Below, piece by piece: positions 24,676 to 33,818 of a stretch of DNA of 64,000 nt (the stretch's first letter is position 1; every line of letters starts with the position of its first letter). The DNA lies in contig NZ_JAAMFK010000001.1 in the NCBI RefSeq assembly GCF_018437275.1, positions 186,001-250,000 on the forward strand, given 5' to 3'. This stretch comes from Fructobacillus broussonetiae (lineage in GTDB: Bacteria > Bacillota > Bacilli > Lactobacillales > Lactobacillaceae). Below the pieces are notes generated by a model. The model ran no database searches. It worked only from the letters and a program-made list of their open reading frames with translations, and was not told the DNA's origin. A program made the translations under genes and the position numbers.

Positions 24676-26055
24676 TTAGAGGGTAACAACTGATACTTCG
24701 TGGTCAGCTGAAACCATAACAATCTTGTCACCAGCTTGGGCCAAACCTTGGTCCTTAGCAGCTGACTTAGCAGCGGCTTCGTCTGCTGATGCAGACTTAA
24801 CTGGAACAACACCGTTGTTCAAAGTCAATCCGTGCAATACGCGGTCGTTATCGTTCAAGGCGATAATTGGAGCGTTTGGACGGTGCTTTGATACCATACG
24901 TGCTTCGTAACCTGATTCAGTAGCAACAACAACTGCCTTAGCTGAAACTGAGTCAGCCAAACGTGCAGCAGCAGAAGCAACTGATTCGATTGCGTCGTTG
25001 TGGTAGAACGTTTCCTTGTGACGTGCGTAAATTGGCAAGGCAGTTTCTGCCTTTTCGTCCAACTTAGCCATCATCGTAACGGCTTCAACTGGGTATTCAC
25101 CGTTAGCTGATTCACCTGACAACATCGTTGCGTCAGTTCCATCAAAGACAGCGTTAGCAACGTCGGCAGCTTCGGCACGCGTAGGACGTGGGTTGTCTTC
25201 CATTGAGTCAAGCATTTGAGTGGCAGTGATAACTGGCAATCCACGCTTGTTCATGTTGACGATCATTTCCTTTTGAATCAAAGGAACGTTTTCGGCTGGA
25301 ATTTCAACTCCCATGTCTCCACGAGGAATCATCAAACCATCAGATACGTCCAAGACGGCATCCAAGTTGTCGATACCTTCTTGTGATTCGATCTTAGGGA
25401 TGATTTGAACGTGTTCCATGTTCTTTTCCTTAAGCAAGGCACGGATGTCCAAAACATCTTCAGGCTTACGAACGAATGAAGCCGCGATGTAGTTAATTTC
25501 GTGGTCACAACCGAAACGGATGTCATCGGCATCCTTTTCAGTGATACCTGGCAAGTTGATTGAAACGCCAGGTGCGTTAACACCCTTACGTGAACCAAGC
25601 AAACCGTGGTTTTCAGCCTTAACAACTAATTCCTTGTTGGCTTCGTCCTTTTCCATGACAGTCGTAGCAAGCAAACCATCATCAAAGAGCACTTGTCCGC
25701 CAACCTTTACGTCGTCGAACAAACCAGGGTAAGTAACGGCGATCTTGTCGTGCGTACCTTCCAAAGATGAATCCATTGAGATACGGAATACATCACCAGT
25801 AGCGTACTTGATCTTTCCGTCAGCTTGCTTAGTAGTACGGATTTCCGCACCCTTCGTATCAAGCAAACGTCCAACAATCTTACCAGTAATACGTTCAGCT
25901 TCGGCAACGTTCTTCATACGTCCAAGCTGTTCTTCGTGATCACCGTGTGAGAAGTTGAAACGGAAAACATTCGCACCAGCTTCGATTAACTTCACAATGG
26001 TTTCAACATCAGATGATGAGGGACCAAGTGTTGAGACGATTTTCGTCTTTTTCAT
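24676..26055 (-). CDS. pyk: Pyruvate kinase
   Basis: 459 residues. N-terminal MKKTKIVSTLGPSS; substrate-binding and metal residues in IPRGDMGVEIP and KIESQEGIDNLD; the C-terminal allosteric domain ends at VSVVTL. The length (no extra PEP-utiliser C-terminal domain) is the short form. It makes pyruvate and ATP from PEP. AAGGAGC before ATG 26055 fixes the start. The gene follows dnaE directly; pfkA, which lies between them in homofermentative relatives, is absent. Confidence 0.98.
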   Translation of the reverse strand: MKKTKIVSTLGPSSSDVETIVKLIEAGANVFRFNFSHGDHEEQLGRMKNVAEAERITGKIVGRLLDTKGAEIRTTKQADGKIKYATGDVFRISMDSSLEGTHDKIAVTYPGLFDDVKVGGQVLFDDGLLATTVMEKDEANKELVVKAENHGLLGSRKGVNAPGVSINLPGITEKDADDIRFGCDHEINYIAASFVRKPEDVLDIRALLKEKNMEHVQIIPKIESQEGIDNLDAVLDVSDGLMIPRGDMGVEIPAENVPLIQKEMIVNMNKRGLPVITATQMLDSMEDNPRPTRAEAADVANAVFDGTDATMLSGESANGEYPVEAVTMMAKLDEKAETALPIYARHKETFYHNDAIESVASAAARLADSVSAKAVVVATESGYEARMVSKHRPNAPIIALNDNDRVLHGLTLNNGVVPVKSASADEAAAKSAAKDQGLAQAGDKIVMVSADHEVSVVTL

Positions 26056-26111
26056 GGGTAAATTGCTCCTTTGAGATCTTGGTGAGTTGCGACACACAAC
26101 TTCCTACAAAC

Positions 26112-26141
26112 ATTGTAATACACTCTATAACCAGTTCACAA
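26112..26141 (-). promoter_or_regulatory. Promoter of pyk
   Basis: On the - strand TTGTGA (26141-26136), 18-bp spacer, TACAAT (26117-26112), about 56 nt from the start codon. No cre match seen. Confidence 0.6.
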
Positions 26142-26149
26142 GATAGAAT

Positions 26150-29100
26150 TTAGTCTTTTTCTTTAAAAACGACGTTTTTTTCGCTCAAAAAGTCAGATAA
26201 TTCCTTAAAAAGTTCTTTAGAATCCGCTAAGCCGTACTGCTTTGGCAGATTCTTCCGAATTTTCTCATTTGGCCAATATAAAGTGACCGGATTTTTTCCA
26301 GGATACCGCTGCATGATTTGCCAGAGTTGTTTTTTCTCCTGTTCATCCCCTTCACTCTTGTTCAGGCGGAGGAACCAAGTTCCTTTGGCAGGACTTTCGT
26401 CCTTAGCTAATTTGGACTGTAAACCTTGAGCCTGGGTCGGGTTGGACTTTGAAAGTGATTGGCTCGCAGGCGAGCCTGCTTGGCCGGATACTAAGGCTTC
26501 AGTTTGTCGCTCACGGTTCCCCTCGTTTGGGTTCACTTGTGTCAGTGAATTGGCAATGAGTGACAGTCCCTGACGGTGCTCAGTCTTTCCCTTCAAAAGG
26601 AAGACGGAACCGACCTTTAGTTGATCTACAAAACGCTCGTAAAGCTTAGGGAAAATGGTGACGTCAATGGAGCCTGTCATGTCTGAAACAGACAAGAAGG
26701 CCATTTGGTCGCCCTTCTTCGTCTTGATGACCTTCACCTGCTTGACCAATCCGTAGATGGCCGCTTGCATGTTCTCATTCAAGCCAGCAATCGCCTGCAC
26801 TTTATTCTGGTCATAATCTGCCTGGAAGGCTTCCGTTGGGTGACCGGATAGATTAAATCCAAGTACTTCTTTTTCCTTTTGTAAGCGTTCAACAAGACCA
26901 AAGTCATTAAACTGCTTAATCTTAGTCTCCTTCAACACGCCATCTCCAAAGGCGGCGGCTGAAAGCATGTCCGGCAAATTTTCGATTAACTCGCGACGGT
27001 TGTAACCGAAGCGATCGAGTGCGCCGGCGTAAACGAGCAAGGACAGTTCCTTTTCGCGGAGCCACTTTTCGGGCAAGACCAACAGTAGGTCCTGAATCGT
27101 CTTAAAGCTGCCGACCTTTTCTCGAAGCTCCAAAAGGTCCTTAATAAACGGTGTGGACAGACCTGAAATGTTCGATAAGCCCATCAAAAGGCAATCGTCT
27201 TGAATGGACCACTCCGCCTCGGAACGGTTGATATCTGGTCCAAGGACCTTCACAGAACGACGCTTTGCTTCCGACAGGTAACCGTATGCCTTAGCAGAAC
27301 CCTGCTGGGCGTTTAGCAAAGCTGTATAGAAAGCAAGCGGTGCGTGAGCCTTCAAATAAGCGAGGCTATAAGAAAGCGTCGCGTATGCCACGGCGTGGGA
27401 CTTGTTGAATCCGTAGTTTGCAAATTCATCGATGTAAGCAAAAAGCTGCGTGGCTTCTTCCTTGGAGTGGCCGTTGGCCATCCCGCCCTTGATAAAGGCG
27501 ACCTTGGACTCCTCCATCTGCTTCAGCTTCTTCTTCGACATCGCTGAACGAAGCGAATCGGCCTGGGCAAGTGAGAAGCCGGCGTAGGCTTGCGCCACTT
27601 TCATGACCTGTTCTTGGTAGACCAGAATGCCGTAGGTCTCAGCCAATATTTGGTCAACAACTGGGTCAGACTTAGGAACGGCTTCCTGCCCCAGTCGTCG
27701 CTTAATAAAGGTTTCAATGTGCTGGCTTGGACCTGGACGGTACAAGGCCGTTGAAGCAACAATTAGCGAGAAATTGTCCAACCTCAAGCGCTTCAACATC
27801 CGCTGCATCCCAGCTGATTCAAACTGGAAGACACCGTTCGTTTGACCAGATGCGAAAAGTTGCAAGGTCTTCTCGTCGTTCATGGCAATTTTCTTGATGT
27901 CAAAGTCATCGCCGAGGATGGGGCGCGCCAGCTCGATTCCCTTGGCGAGAATCTTCAACGTTGTTAGTCCCAGCACATCAATCTTTAAGAGTCCGAGCTC
28001 CTCAACTGGCCCCTTTGGTAGCTGGGTCATCAAGTAACCATCGTTTCCTCGTTGAACCGGCAACGTATCAACCAACGGTTGATCTGAAAGAACAACACCG
28101 GCTGCGTGGGTTGAATAGTTTCGTGGCAGATTTTCAATCTTTCGAGCCGTCTTCAACAGCAAGTCACCAAAGTCGATCTTTGACAAAGCAACTTCCAAAC
28201 GGTTCTTTGGATCTTCCAATGTTTGCGCAAGGCTCACTTTGCGACCGTTCTTTCCTGCGGGAATACAGTCAGTCAACTTCTTTTGTTCCTTGGCATCGAG
28301 GCCGAAGACACGCCCGACATCACGAAGTACCTGCTTGGCAGCCAATGTACCGAAAGTAATAATCTGTGCGAAATCAGCGTGGCCATACTTATCGTGCAAG
28401 TAAGCGAGTAATTCGTCCCGTCGGTCATCGGGCCAATCGATATCGATATCAGGCATCTGTGCACGGTCTGGGTTCAAGAACCGTTCAAAGAGCAAACCGT
28501 TTTTAATGGGATCCACGTTTGTGATTCCAAGGCAGTATGCCACCAACGAACCAGCAGCAGAACCACGTCCCGCCCCAGTCTGAACGTGGTGATCACGGGC
28601 AAACTTCAAAATGTCCCAAACAATGAGGAAGTAATCAGAGAATCCGAGATCAATAATGACCTTTAATTCGTTTTGAAGACGAGCGAGGTATTCGCTGCCG
28701 TTTTGGACTCCTTCCATTTGAAGACGCCGTTTGAGTCCGGCCTGTGCCAGATTTGTCAAGTAAGTGGCCGAATTAAGGCCAGAGTCCTGCTGAAAAGCTG
28801 GCAAAGCCGGCTTCTTAAAGACCAGTTCAACATCCACTTCATCCATCAAGGCGACGTTATTATCGTAGGCCTCTTTGAGTTCCGGAGTCTGCTGGTAAAG
28901 AGCGCGAAGTTCCGTCTCGTCTCTTAGGTAGAGTTCACCCTTTTCATGGGCCATTCGGCTTAAGCCGTCTGTTAGGGTCGTACCCGCGTTAATCGCGCGC
29001 AACACCTTGGCCGTAAAGGCGTCATCGGGATCCATGTAGTCCGCTCGGTCCCATGCCAGAAGTGGTAAGCTGTGCTCCTTTGAAAAGGCCGCAAGGGACT

Positions 29101-29614
29101 TCTGCTGAACGAAAGAAAGGCTTGGATTAAAACCTAAGTAAAGACGCTCAACGTCACCAACCTGTTTTTTAAGTAGATCAAGGTAGTTTTTAGCCGAGGC
29201 ATCAGAGGAAGAAATCAACTGGCCAATTTCGGATTCAGCCGTCAACGTCAAGGCGATCCCATCTAAATGCCCCTTCAACATCGCAAAGGTCATGGGCTCG
29301 TCATCGAGCGTCATCTTCTTAGAGGACAGTTGTACCAGGTTCTGGTAACCGGTCTGGTCAATTGCCGTCAGCAAAACCGAAAAAGGCGTTGCCAAGTTGA
29401 TCAGGCCGTTCACCTGTAACTGAAGGGAGAAAATTGGCTTGATGTCTTTTTTCTTGGCCGCTTTGTAGAAGTCAACCAGTGAATAGAGTACGTTTTGTTC
29501 GGCTATGGAAACAGCCTGGTAGCCGCGAGCCTTCGCTGTCGAAACGATTTGTTCGACGCTACTTGGGCTTTGGAGTAAGGAATAGCCACTTTTAACTTGT
29601 AGGGGTGAATACAT
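26150..29614 (-). CDS. dnaE: DNA polymerase III alpha subunit, DnaE
   Basis: 1154 residues. PHP domain at the N-terminus, then the catalytic PDIDIDW (Asp triad) and the palm/fingers, helix-hairpin-helix and a C-terminal OB fold (VFLLKGKTEHRQGLSLIANSLTQ). GGAGG 6 nt before ATG 29614 (the ATG 19 codons upstream has no site). In Firmicutes DnaE extends the RNA primer and hands over to PolC. It is the non-essential-exonuclease type. Downstream is pyk without pfkA. Confidence 0.97.
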   Translation of the reverse strand: MYSPLQVKSGYSLLQSPSSVEQIVSTAKARGYQAVSIAEQNVLYSLVDFYKAAKKKDIKPIFSLQLQVNGLINLATPFSVLLTAIDQTGYQNLVQLSSKKMTLDDEPMTFAMLKGHLDGIALTLTAESEIGQLISSSDASAKNYLDLLKKQVGDVERLYLGFNPSLSFVQQKSLAAFSKEHSLPLLAWDRADYMDPDDAFTAKVLRAINAGTTLTDGLSRMAHEKGELYLRDETELRALYQQTPELKEAYDNNVALMDEVDVELVFKKPALPAFQQDSGLNSATYLTNLAQAGLKRRLQMEGVQNGSEYLARLQNELKVIIDLGFSDYFLIVWDILKFARDHHVQTGAGRGSAAGSLVAYCLGITNVDPIKNGLLFERFLNPDRAQMPDIDIDWPDDRRDELLAYLHDKYGHADFAQIITFGTLAAKQVLRDVGRVFGLDAKEQKKLTDCIPAGKNGRKVSLAQTLEDPKNRLEVALSKIDFGDLLLKTARKIENLPRNYSTHAAGVVLSDQPLVDTLPVQRGNDGYLMTQLPKGPVEELGLLKIDVLGLTTLKILAKGIELARPILGDDFDIKKIAMNDEKTLQLFASGQTNGVFQFESAGMQRMLKRLRLDNFSLIVASTALYRPGPSQHIETFIKRRLGQEAVPKSDPVVDQILAETYGILVYQEQVMKVAQAYAGFSLAQADSLRSAMSKKKLKQMEESKVAFIKGGMANGHSKEEATQLFAYIDEFANYGFNKSHAVAYATLSYSLAYLKAHAPLAFYTALLNAQQGSAKAYGYLSEAKRRSVKVLGPDINRSEAEWSIQDDCLLMGLSNISGLSTPFIKDLLELREKVGSFKTIQDLLLVLPEKWLREKELSLLVYAGALDRFGYNRRELIENLPDMLSAAAFGDGVLKETKIKQFNDFGLVERLQKEKEVLGFNLSGHPTEAFQADYDQNKVQAIAGLNENMQAAIYGLVKQVKVIKTKKGDQMAFLSVSDMTGSIDVTIFPKLYERFVDQLKVGSVFLLKGKTEHRQGLSLIANSLTQVNPNEGNRERQTEALVSGQAGSPASQSLSKSNPTQAQGLQSKLAKDESPAKGTWFLRLNKSEGDEQEKKQLWQIMQRYPGKNPVTLYWPNEKIRKNLPKQYGLADSKELFKELSDFLSEKNVVFKEKD

Positions 29615-29816
29615 CGTTACCTCCAAAGAATCTTTCTTGCTACTAGCATTATATCGAAAATTTGTTCTCATTAGGGACGAAATCGTGGATTTATTCGCGA
29701 GTTTTAGCCAACGAATTTAATAATCATGATGGTTATTTAGAAAAACCTTCACATACTCCTTGAAGATTATACGAAAAGGCGTAAGATAATCAGTAAATAA
29801 AAAAGGTGGTGAAAAA

Positions 29817-30002
29817 ATGCGCTATATCGTAACCGCACTCTGGTCTGCCCTCTTTGGGCTTTTGATCGGCTACTTGGTTGGTCAAATGACCTCCGTTGCT
29901 TTCAACCCAGCCCTTTCTGCTTTGGTCACGGTCATTGTTGGTGAAGCCGCATTGATTGTTGTCCCAGCCTTGTCAAAGGATAAGACAGAATCCGCTAAAT
30001 AA
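29817..30002 (+). CDS. DUF2929-like small membrane protein
   Basis: 61 residues: MRYIVTALWSALFGLLIGYLVG, then AFNPALSALVTVIVGEAALIVVPAL, giving two membrane helices (about 4-24 and 33-53), and a charged KDKTESAK tail. The pattern resembles the DUF2929 proteins found beside dnaE in lactic acid bacteria (family knowledge; moderate certainty). AAGGTGG upstream of the ATG. Ended by 30021-30046. Confidence 0.65.
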   Translation: MRYIVTALWSALFGLLIGYLVGQMTSVAFNPALSALVTVIVGEAALIVVPALSKDKTESAK

Positions 30003-30020
30003 TTCAATATAAAAAGAAAA

Positions 30021-30046
30021 ACGCACCTGTTTCGGGTGCGTTTTTT
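30021..30046 (+). terminator. Terminator of the DUF2929-like gene
   Basis: ACGCACC-TGTTTC-GGGTGCGT stem, then TTTTTT. Confidence 0.9.
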
Positions 30047-30152
30047 GTGTGTTGTGTTTTTTTATATGAAAACGGCCGTTCCGGCCTTAAATTCCGTATC
30101 GCAGCAAAACGACCTCTGTTGTCTAAGAGTCAATCGGGTAATTGTTTTGTTC

Positions 30153-31394
30153 TTACTTCTTCATCTCGCTTGCTTCTTGAACAATTTCAACCAAAACGTC
30201 GACAACTTGTTCCATCACCTGCTTTGAAACAAATTCAAAGCGACCGTGCATGTTTTCGCCACCAGCAAAGAGGTTTGGTGTTGGCAAACCGAGGAAAGTA
30301 ATCTTTGATCCATCCGTTCCACCGCGAACGGGTTCGACAATTGGCTCAATGTTTTGCTTCTTCATTGCCGTTTCGGCCAATGTGACGATTTCTTGCTTAT
30401 CCTTTAAGACATCGCCCATGTTGTAATACTGGTCTTGTAAGTGTACTGATACACGTTCCTGCCCAAAAGTTTCGTTTAGCTCGTCTGCTATCAATTGCAG
30501 ACGCTTTTTCTTTGCTTCAAAGGCGTTCTTGTCATGATCACGGATGATGTATGCCATCTCGGCCTCTTCCGGTGTACCAGCCATTGAAATCAGGTGGTAG
30601 AACCCTTCTCGACCTTCCGTCTTTTCTGGACGCTCATCTTCAGGTAAAGCGTTTTGAATATCGATGGCCACTTGCAAAGCGTTAATCATCGTATCCTTAG
30701 CCGTTCCTGGGTGAACGTTTTGACCCTTAATTTCAATCTTGGCTCCAGCAGCGTTGAAGGTCTCCCATTCAAGCTCACCGAGTGGTCCCCCATCAACCGT
30801 GTAGGCAAAGTTCGCGCCGAATGCTTCAACATCAAAGTGATCAGCTCCGCGGCCAATTTCTTCATCTGGCCCAAAGGCAAAGGCCAAAGGCCCGTGCTTC
30901 ACTTCAGGGTGGGCCACCAAGTAATCGATGAGCGCCATGATTTCAGCCACTCCGGCTTTATCGTCTGCCCCCAGCAACGTAGTTCCATCGGTTGTAATCA
31001 AATCATGCCCAGCGTAGTTACGCATGTTTGGGAAGACCTTTGGATCCAACTTAAAACCAGAGTTACCCAGTTCAATAACGGACTTTCCGTCGTAGTTTGA
31101 AATCTCCTGTGGGTTAACGTTTTCACTGTTAAAGTCAGCGGTATCCACGTGTGAAATGAAACCGACCGTCGGTGCACCTTCCACACCGTTAGCTGGCAAC
31201 TTGGCAAAGACGTAGCCATCCTTCATTGTCTGGACATCTTCTGCCCCCATTTCCTTCAATTCAGCAGCCAAGTTCTTCAGGAAGGCAACTTCCTTCGGGT
31301 CAGAAGGAATCGTGTCGGATTCTTCGTTTGAACGAGTATTAACCTTCACATCACGTAGAAAACGTGTGATGAGTTTTGGATATTTTTCAGACAT
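30153..31394 (-). CDS. pepT: Peptidase T (tripeptide aminopeptidase)
   Basis: 413 residues. Metal ligands in HVDTADF, TLLGADDKAGVAE and the catalytic GPDEEIGRG; RGGTDGS and TFLGLPTPNLFAGG near the end. PepT removes N-terminal residues from tripeptides in the cytosol. Size normal. AGGAGGCC 7 nt before the ATG. Convergent with the DUF2929-like gene; GGCCG-TT-CCGGCC at 30074-30086 may act as its terminator. Confidence 0.96.
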   Translation of the reverse strand: MSEKYPKLITRFLRDVKVNTRSNEESDTIPSDPKEVAFLKNLAAELKEMGAEDVQTMKDGYVFAKLPANGVEGAPTVGFISHVDTADFNSENVNPQEISNYDGKSVIELGNSGFKLDPKVFPNMRNYAGHDLITTDGTTLLGADDKAGVAEIMALIDYLVAHPEVKHGPLAFAFGPDEEIGRGADHFDVEAFGANFAYTVDGGPLGELEWETFNAAGAKIEIKGQNVHPGTAKDTMINALQVAIDIQNALPEDERPEKTEGREGFYHLISMAGTPEEAEMAYIIRDHDKNAFEAKKKRLQLIADELNETFGQERVSVHLQDQYYNMGDVLKDKQEIVTLAETAMKKQNIEPIVEPVRGGTDGSKITFLGLPTPNLFAGGENMHGRFEFVSKQVMEQVVDVLVEIVQEASEMKK

Positions 31395-31512
31395 AATGGC
31401 CTCCTTGATATAACAGTGTGAATGACGGCTGAATTTACGCTTAAACGCAATTTTTATGCCGGCATTTAAGAGATGAGTTTGTATTATAATGCGAGCCGCC
31501 CGGCTGACACCT

Positions 31513-32304
31513 TTAGAGATAAGTATACGGGTCGGTGTTTACTTGGCTTGAGATGGCGGTCACGCCATCGCTGAACCATTCTTCTACAAGGTGCTGCATT
31601 GGAAGTTTAGCCAGCGCCTCCATGTGATGGTCGGGGTCGAGCACCGAAAAGTCTTCGGCCAGGATATCATGTCCCACGTGGTAATAAACGTCGGCGGTGA
31701 TGTAGAGGTCGGCCCCGAGCGACTGGGCACGCCGCCAGAATTTGCCGCCGTCGCCGCCTAAGACGGCGACTTTTTCGATCATCTTATCCGGATCATTTGC
31801 AATCAACCGAACCTGATCAACGGCACAAGCATTCTTTACCTGCTTAGCGTAATCACTTAACTTCATCGGATTCTTCAAGTGACCAATCCGACCAAGTCCG
31901 GCATTCTTGTCGGTTTCATCCGGCAGTAAAGGCATCGCCTTTTCAATACCAAAGCTCTCGCAGAGCATGTCGTTTAACCCGCCTTCTGCCGCATCCAAGT
32001 TGGTGTGTGATGAGTAAACCACGATGTCGTGCTTAATCAAATCGGCGTACATCTTATTTTGAGGATTAGACAAATCGAGGTTTTTTGCAGGGAAAAACAT
32101 TGGTTCATGATGCGCCCAAATGAAGTCCACCTTGTTTTCGATGGCTTCTTGAACCGTTTCTGGACGGACGTCCAACGCCGTCATCACCTTATGAATTTCC
32201 TGGTTAGGATCACCAATCTGTAGACCGGTTGGGTCGCCCTTCTCGGCCAATGCTTTCGGCGCAAACGCCTCAATCTTTGCAATTAAATCTGCTGCTTTAA
32301 CCAT
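31513..32304 (-). CDS. Nif3-like dinuclear metal center protein (YqfO)
   Basis: 263 residues. WAHHEPMFFP, DPTGLQIG and a C-terminal HHMEA-type tail are typical of the Nif3/YqfO family, a widely conserved protein with a two-metal site and uncertain function (GTP cyclohydrolase-like claims exist). The ATG at 32304 overlaps the trmK stop by 8 nt; GAGG lies 5 nt upstream. Short form lacking the long middle PII-like insert of B. subtilis YqfO. Confidence 0.9.
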   Translation of the reverse strand: MVKAADLIAKIEAFAPKALAEKGDPTGLQIGDPNQEIHKVMTALDVRPETVQEAIENKVDFIWAHHEPMFFPAKNLDLSNPQNKMYADLIKHDIVVYSSHTNLDAAEGGLNDMLCESFGIEKAMPLLPDETDKNAGLGRIGHLKNPMKLSDYAKQVKNACAVDQVRLIANDPDKMIEKVAVLGGDGGKFWRRAQSLGADLYITADVYYHVGHDILAEDFSVLDPDHHMEALAKLPMQHLVEEWFSDGVTAISSQVNTDPYTYL

Positions 32305-32989
32305 GGAATACCTCCTCGTCAATGGCCTTAATCCAGTCTTTGACCTCTTGATACTTTGGCAAGTTCGTTTGCCCGCTTTGCTCCAAACGGTCGACAACTT
32401 GGGCGTATCGGGCACGTTCATGTTGCCACTTTGCTTTGAAGATGTCGCCCTGTTCTTTTCTCAATACTGGGCCAAAAGTCAAATCCGCACGCGATAAGGT
32501 TTGCGCCCCTGGCCGAGCCACGATGATTTCGTAGCGGTGCCTTCCTTCAGCAACCATTTCTTCGTGTTTGATGGCGTACCCATTATCAATTAACCAGGCA
32601 CGCAAGGCGTCTTGATCCGTGTTTGGCTGCAAGACCAACTGAGGAAATGGACCTAAGTCTTTTTTGGCGTCCAGAATCTTTTTGATAAGCAAACCACCCA
32701 TTCCGGCAATGACGACTGACTGGACCTTATCTTCAGGCGTCAACGCGGCCAAGCCATCAGCTAAGCGACATTCAATATGTGCACTTACACCCTGTGCTTG
32801 TACCGTATGCTTCGCATTGTTCAACGGCCCCTTGGCTACTTCACCAACAATAGCTTCTGGACTCTTTTTCTGTTCCACTAAATAAGTGGCTAAATAAGCA
32901 TGGTCTGAACCGATATCAGCCATCTTAACCTGATCGTCAACCAAGTTGGCAACAGCTTCTAAGCGTGGTGTGAGCTTTATTTGGGACAT
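32297..32989 (-). CDS. trmK: tRNA (adenine(22)-N1)-methyltransferase
   Basis: 230 residues. A Rossmann fold with DIGSDHAYLATYL (SAM-binding motif I) and AGMGGLLIKKIL, characteristic of TrmK. It methylates A22 of bacterial tRNA. AAGGAGT 7 nt upstream. It forms a two-gene unit with the Nif3-like gene, as in other Firmicutes (sigA-trmK-yqfO). Confidence 0.95.
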   Translation of the reverse strand: MSQIKLTPRLEAVANLVDDQVKMADIGSDHAYLATYLVEQKKSPEAIVGEVAKGPLNNAKHTVQAQGVSAHIECRLADGLAALTPEDKVQSVVIAGMGGLLIKKILDAKKDLGPFPQLVLQPNTDQDALRAWLIDNGYAIKHEEMVAEGRHRYEIIVARPGAQTLSRADLTFGPVLRKEQGDIFKAKWQHERARYAQVVDRLEQSGQTNLPKYQEVKDWIKAIDEEVFHG

Positions 32990-33027
32990 GAAAGACTCCT
33001 TATAATCAAAAGGTTGTAAAAGAATTA

Positions 33028-33450
33028 TTAGATTACTCTAATTATACGGGTTCCACTCTTATTCGGCAACGTGTTCAAGTGAAATAAAAAAAGCCCTAGG
33101 GGCTTTTTTTTATGAATTGATGAATCGTCGAAGTTTCCGTGAATCAAATCCATCACTTGATAGAAGTCTTGCTTTTTAAATTTCTGAATGAAAATTGGAC
33201 GTCTCTGACTCAGATCGAAGGAATAAAGCTGATTCGTGTTGACCTGTCCCTTAACCTGGTAGCCGTTCAATAGAAATCGTGATTTCCACTTCCTTAGCTG
33301 ACTCGTAATCGGAACAACGAGGACCATTTTTGTTATGACATGAAACTTATTTGAGGATACAACAAGCGCTGGTCGCCGCTTTTTTATCTCAATTCCTAAT
33401 GCAGGGTCGAAATCCAACCAGATGATATCACCCTGTCTCGGCCGATACAT
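33028..33450 (-). CDS. MazF/PemK-type toxin with atypical C-terminus
   Basis: 140 residues. RQGDIIWLDFDPALGIEIKKRRPALVVS is the MazF/PemK start (about 5-32), followed by VLVVPITSQLR and GQVNTNQLYSFDLSQR, leading to a likely ribosome-independent mRNA interferase fold. MazF/PemK proteins usually end near residue 110-118. Here the reading frame goes on through the terminator hairpin (AAGCCCTAGGGGCTT) and adds about 24 residues, PLGLFLFHLNTLPNKSGTRI and beyond. A stop codon TAA exists just before the hairpin in another frame. A one-base shift could have caused stop loss. The antitoxin is 2 nt upstream. Activity uncertain. Confidence 0.82.
   Translation of the reverse strand: MYRPRQGDIIWLDFDPALGIEIKKRRPALVVSSNKFHVITKMVLVVPITSQLRKWKSRFLLNGYQVKGQVNTNQLYSFDLSQRRPIFIQKFKKQDFYQVMDLIHGNFDDSSIHKKKPLGLFLFHLNTLPNKSGTRIIRVI
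33085..33111. terminator. Terminator read in-frame by the mazF-like ORF
   Basis: AAAAAAAGCCC-TAG-GGGCTTTTTTTT; in the - orientation the ORF runs through it to the stop at 33028. Confidence 0.8.
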
Positions 33451-33452
33451 GA

Positions 33453-33674
33453 CTATACTCCAAATTCGAGCGCCGCGTAGGCGTATTCCGTATCCGATTC
33501 CGCTTCACTTCCCGCAGCAGCTCCCTCGAATTTATTTGGTTGTTTAGGAGACAAGATAATCGTCCCATTGTCTTCTTGGAAAACAGCGTATTGTTGTCCG
33601 TCGCTCAATCCCATCGCCTCAGGTAACGTCAAAGAATACACATCACCATGCTCGTGTAGTGTTGTTACTGTCAT
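33453..33674 (-). CDS. MazE/PemI-type antitoxin
   Basis: 73 residues. The pattern VYSLTLPEAMGLSDGQQYAVFQEDNGTIILSPK is that of an AbrB/MazE swapped-hairpin DNA-binding domain, followed by an acidic tail (EAESDTEYAYAALEFGV) of the toxin-neutralising type. AGGAGG 7 nt upstream. Autoregulated by analogy with other MazEF systems. The motif CGTG-CCTAAATGACATCA (33735-33755) lies upstream and has an inverted near-copy upstream of the YefM/YoeB module. Confidence 0.8.
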   Translation of the reverse strand: MTVTTLHEHGDVYSLTLPEAMGLSDGQQYAVFQEDNGTIILSPKQPNKFEGAAAGSEAESDTEYAYAALEFGV

Positions 33675-33734
33675 TTTGAATCCTCCTGCTTTTTTCTTTT
33701 ATTATAAAGTCAGGCCCGGCCCATCCCCAATAGC

Positions 33735-33757
33735 CGTGTCCTAAATGACATCAAAAT
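33735..33757 (+). repeat. Motif near-identical to one at 49434-49456
   Basis: Both read CGTG(T/C)CCTAAATGACATCA(A/G)AA (20 of 22 bases shared), this copy on +, the other on -. Each lies upstream of a toxin-antitoxin module. Confidence 0.6.
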
Positions 33758-33793
33758 CAGCAAAAACTTTTCCATTCTCGAAAAGTGCAAAAT

Positions 33794-33818
33794 AAAAAAG
33801 CCCTCTTCGGACTTTAAT
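33794..33818 (-). terminator. Terminator overlapping the rnhB stop
   Basis: AAAGTCC-GAAG-AGGGCTTTTTT on the - strand, with the TAA inside the first arm. Confidence 0.65.
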
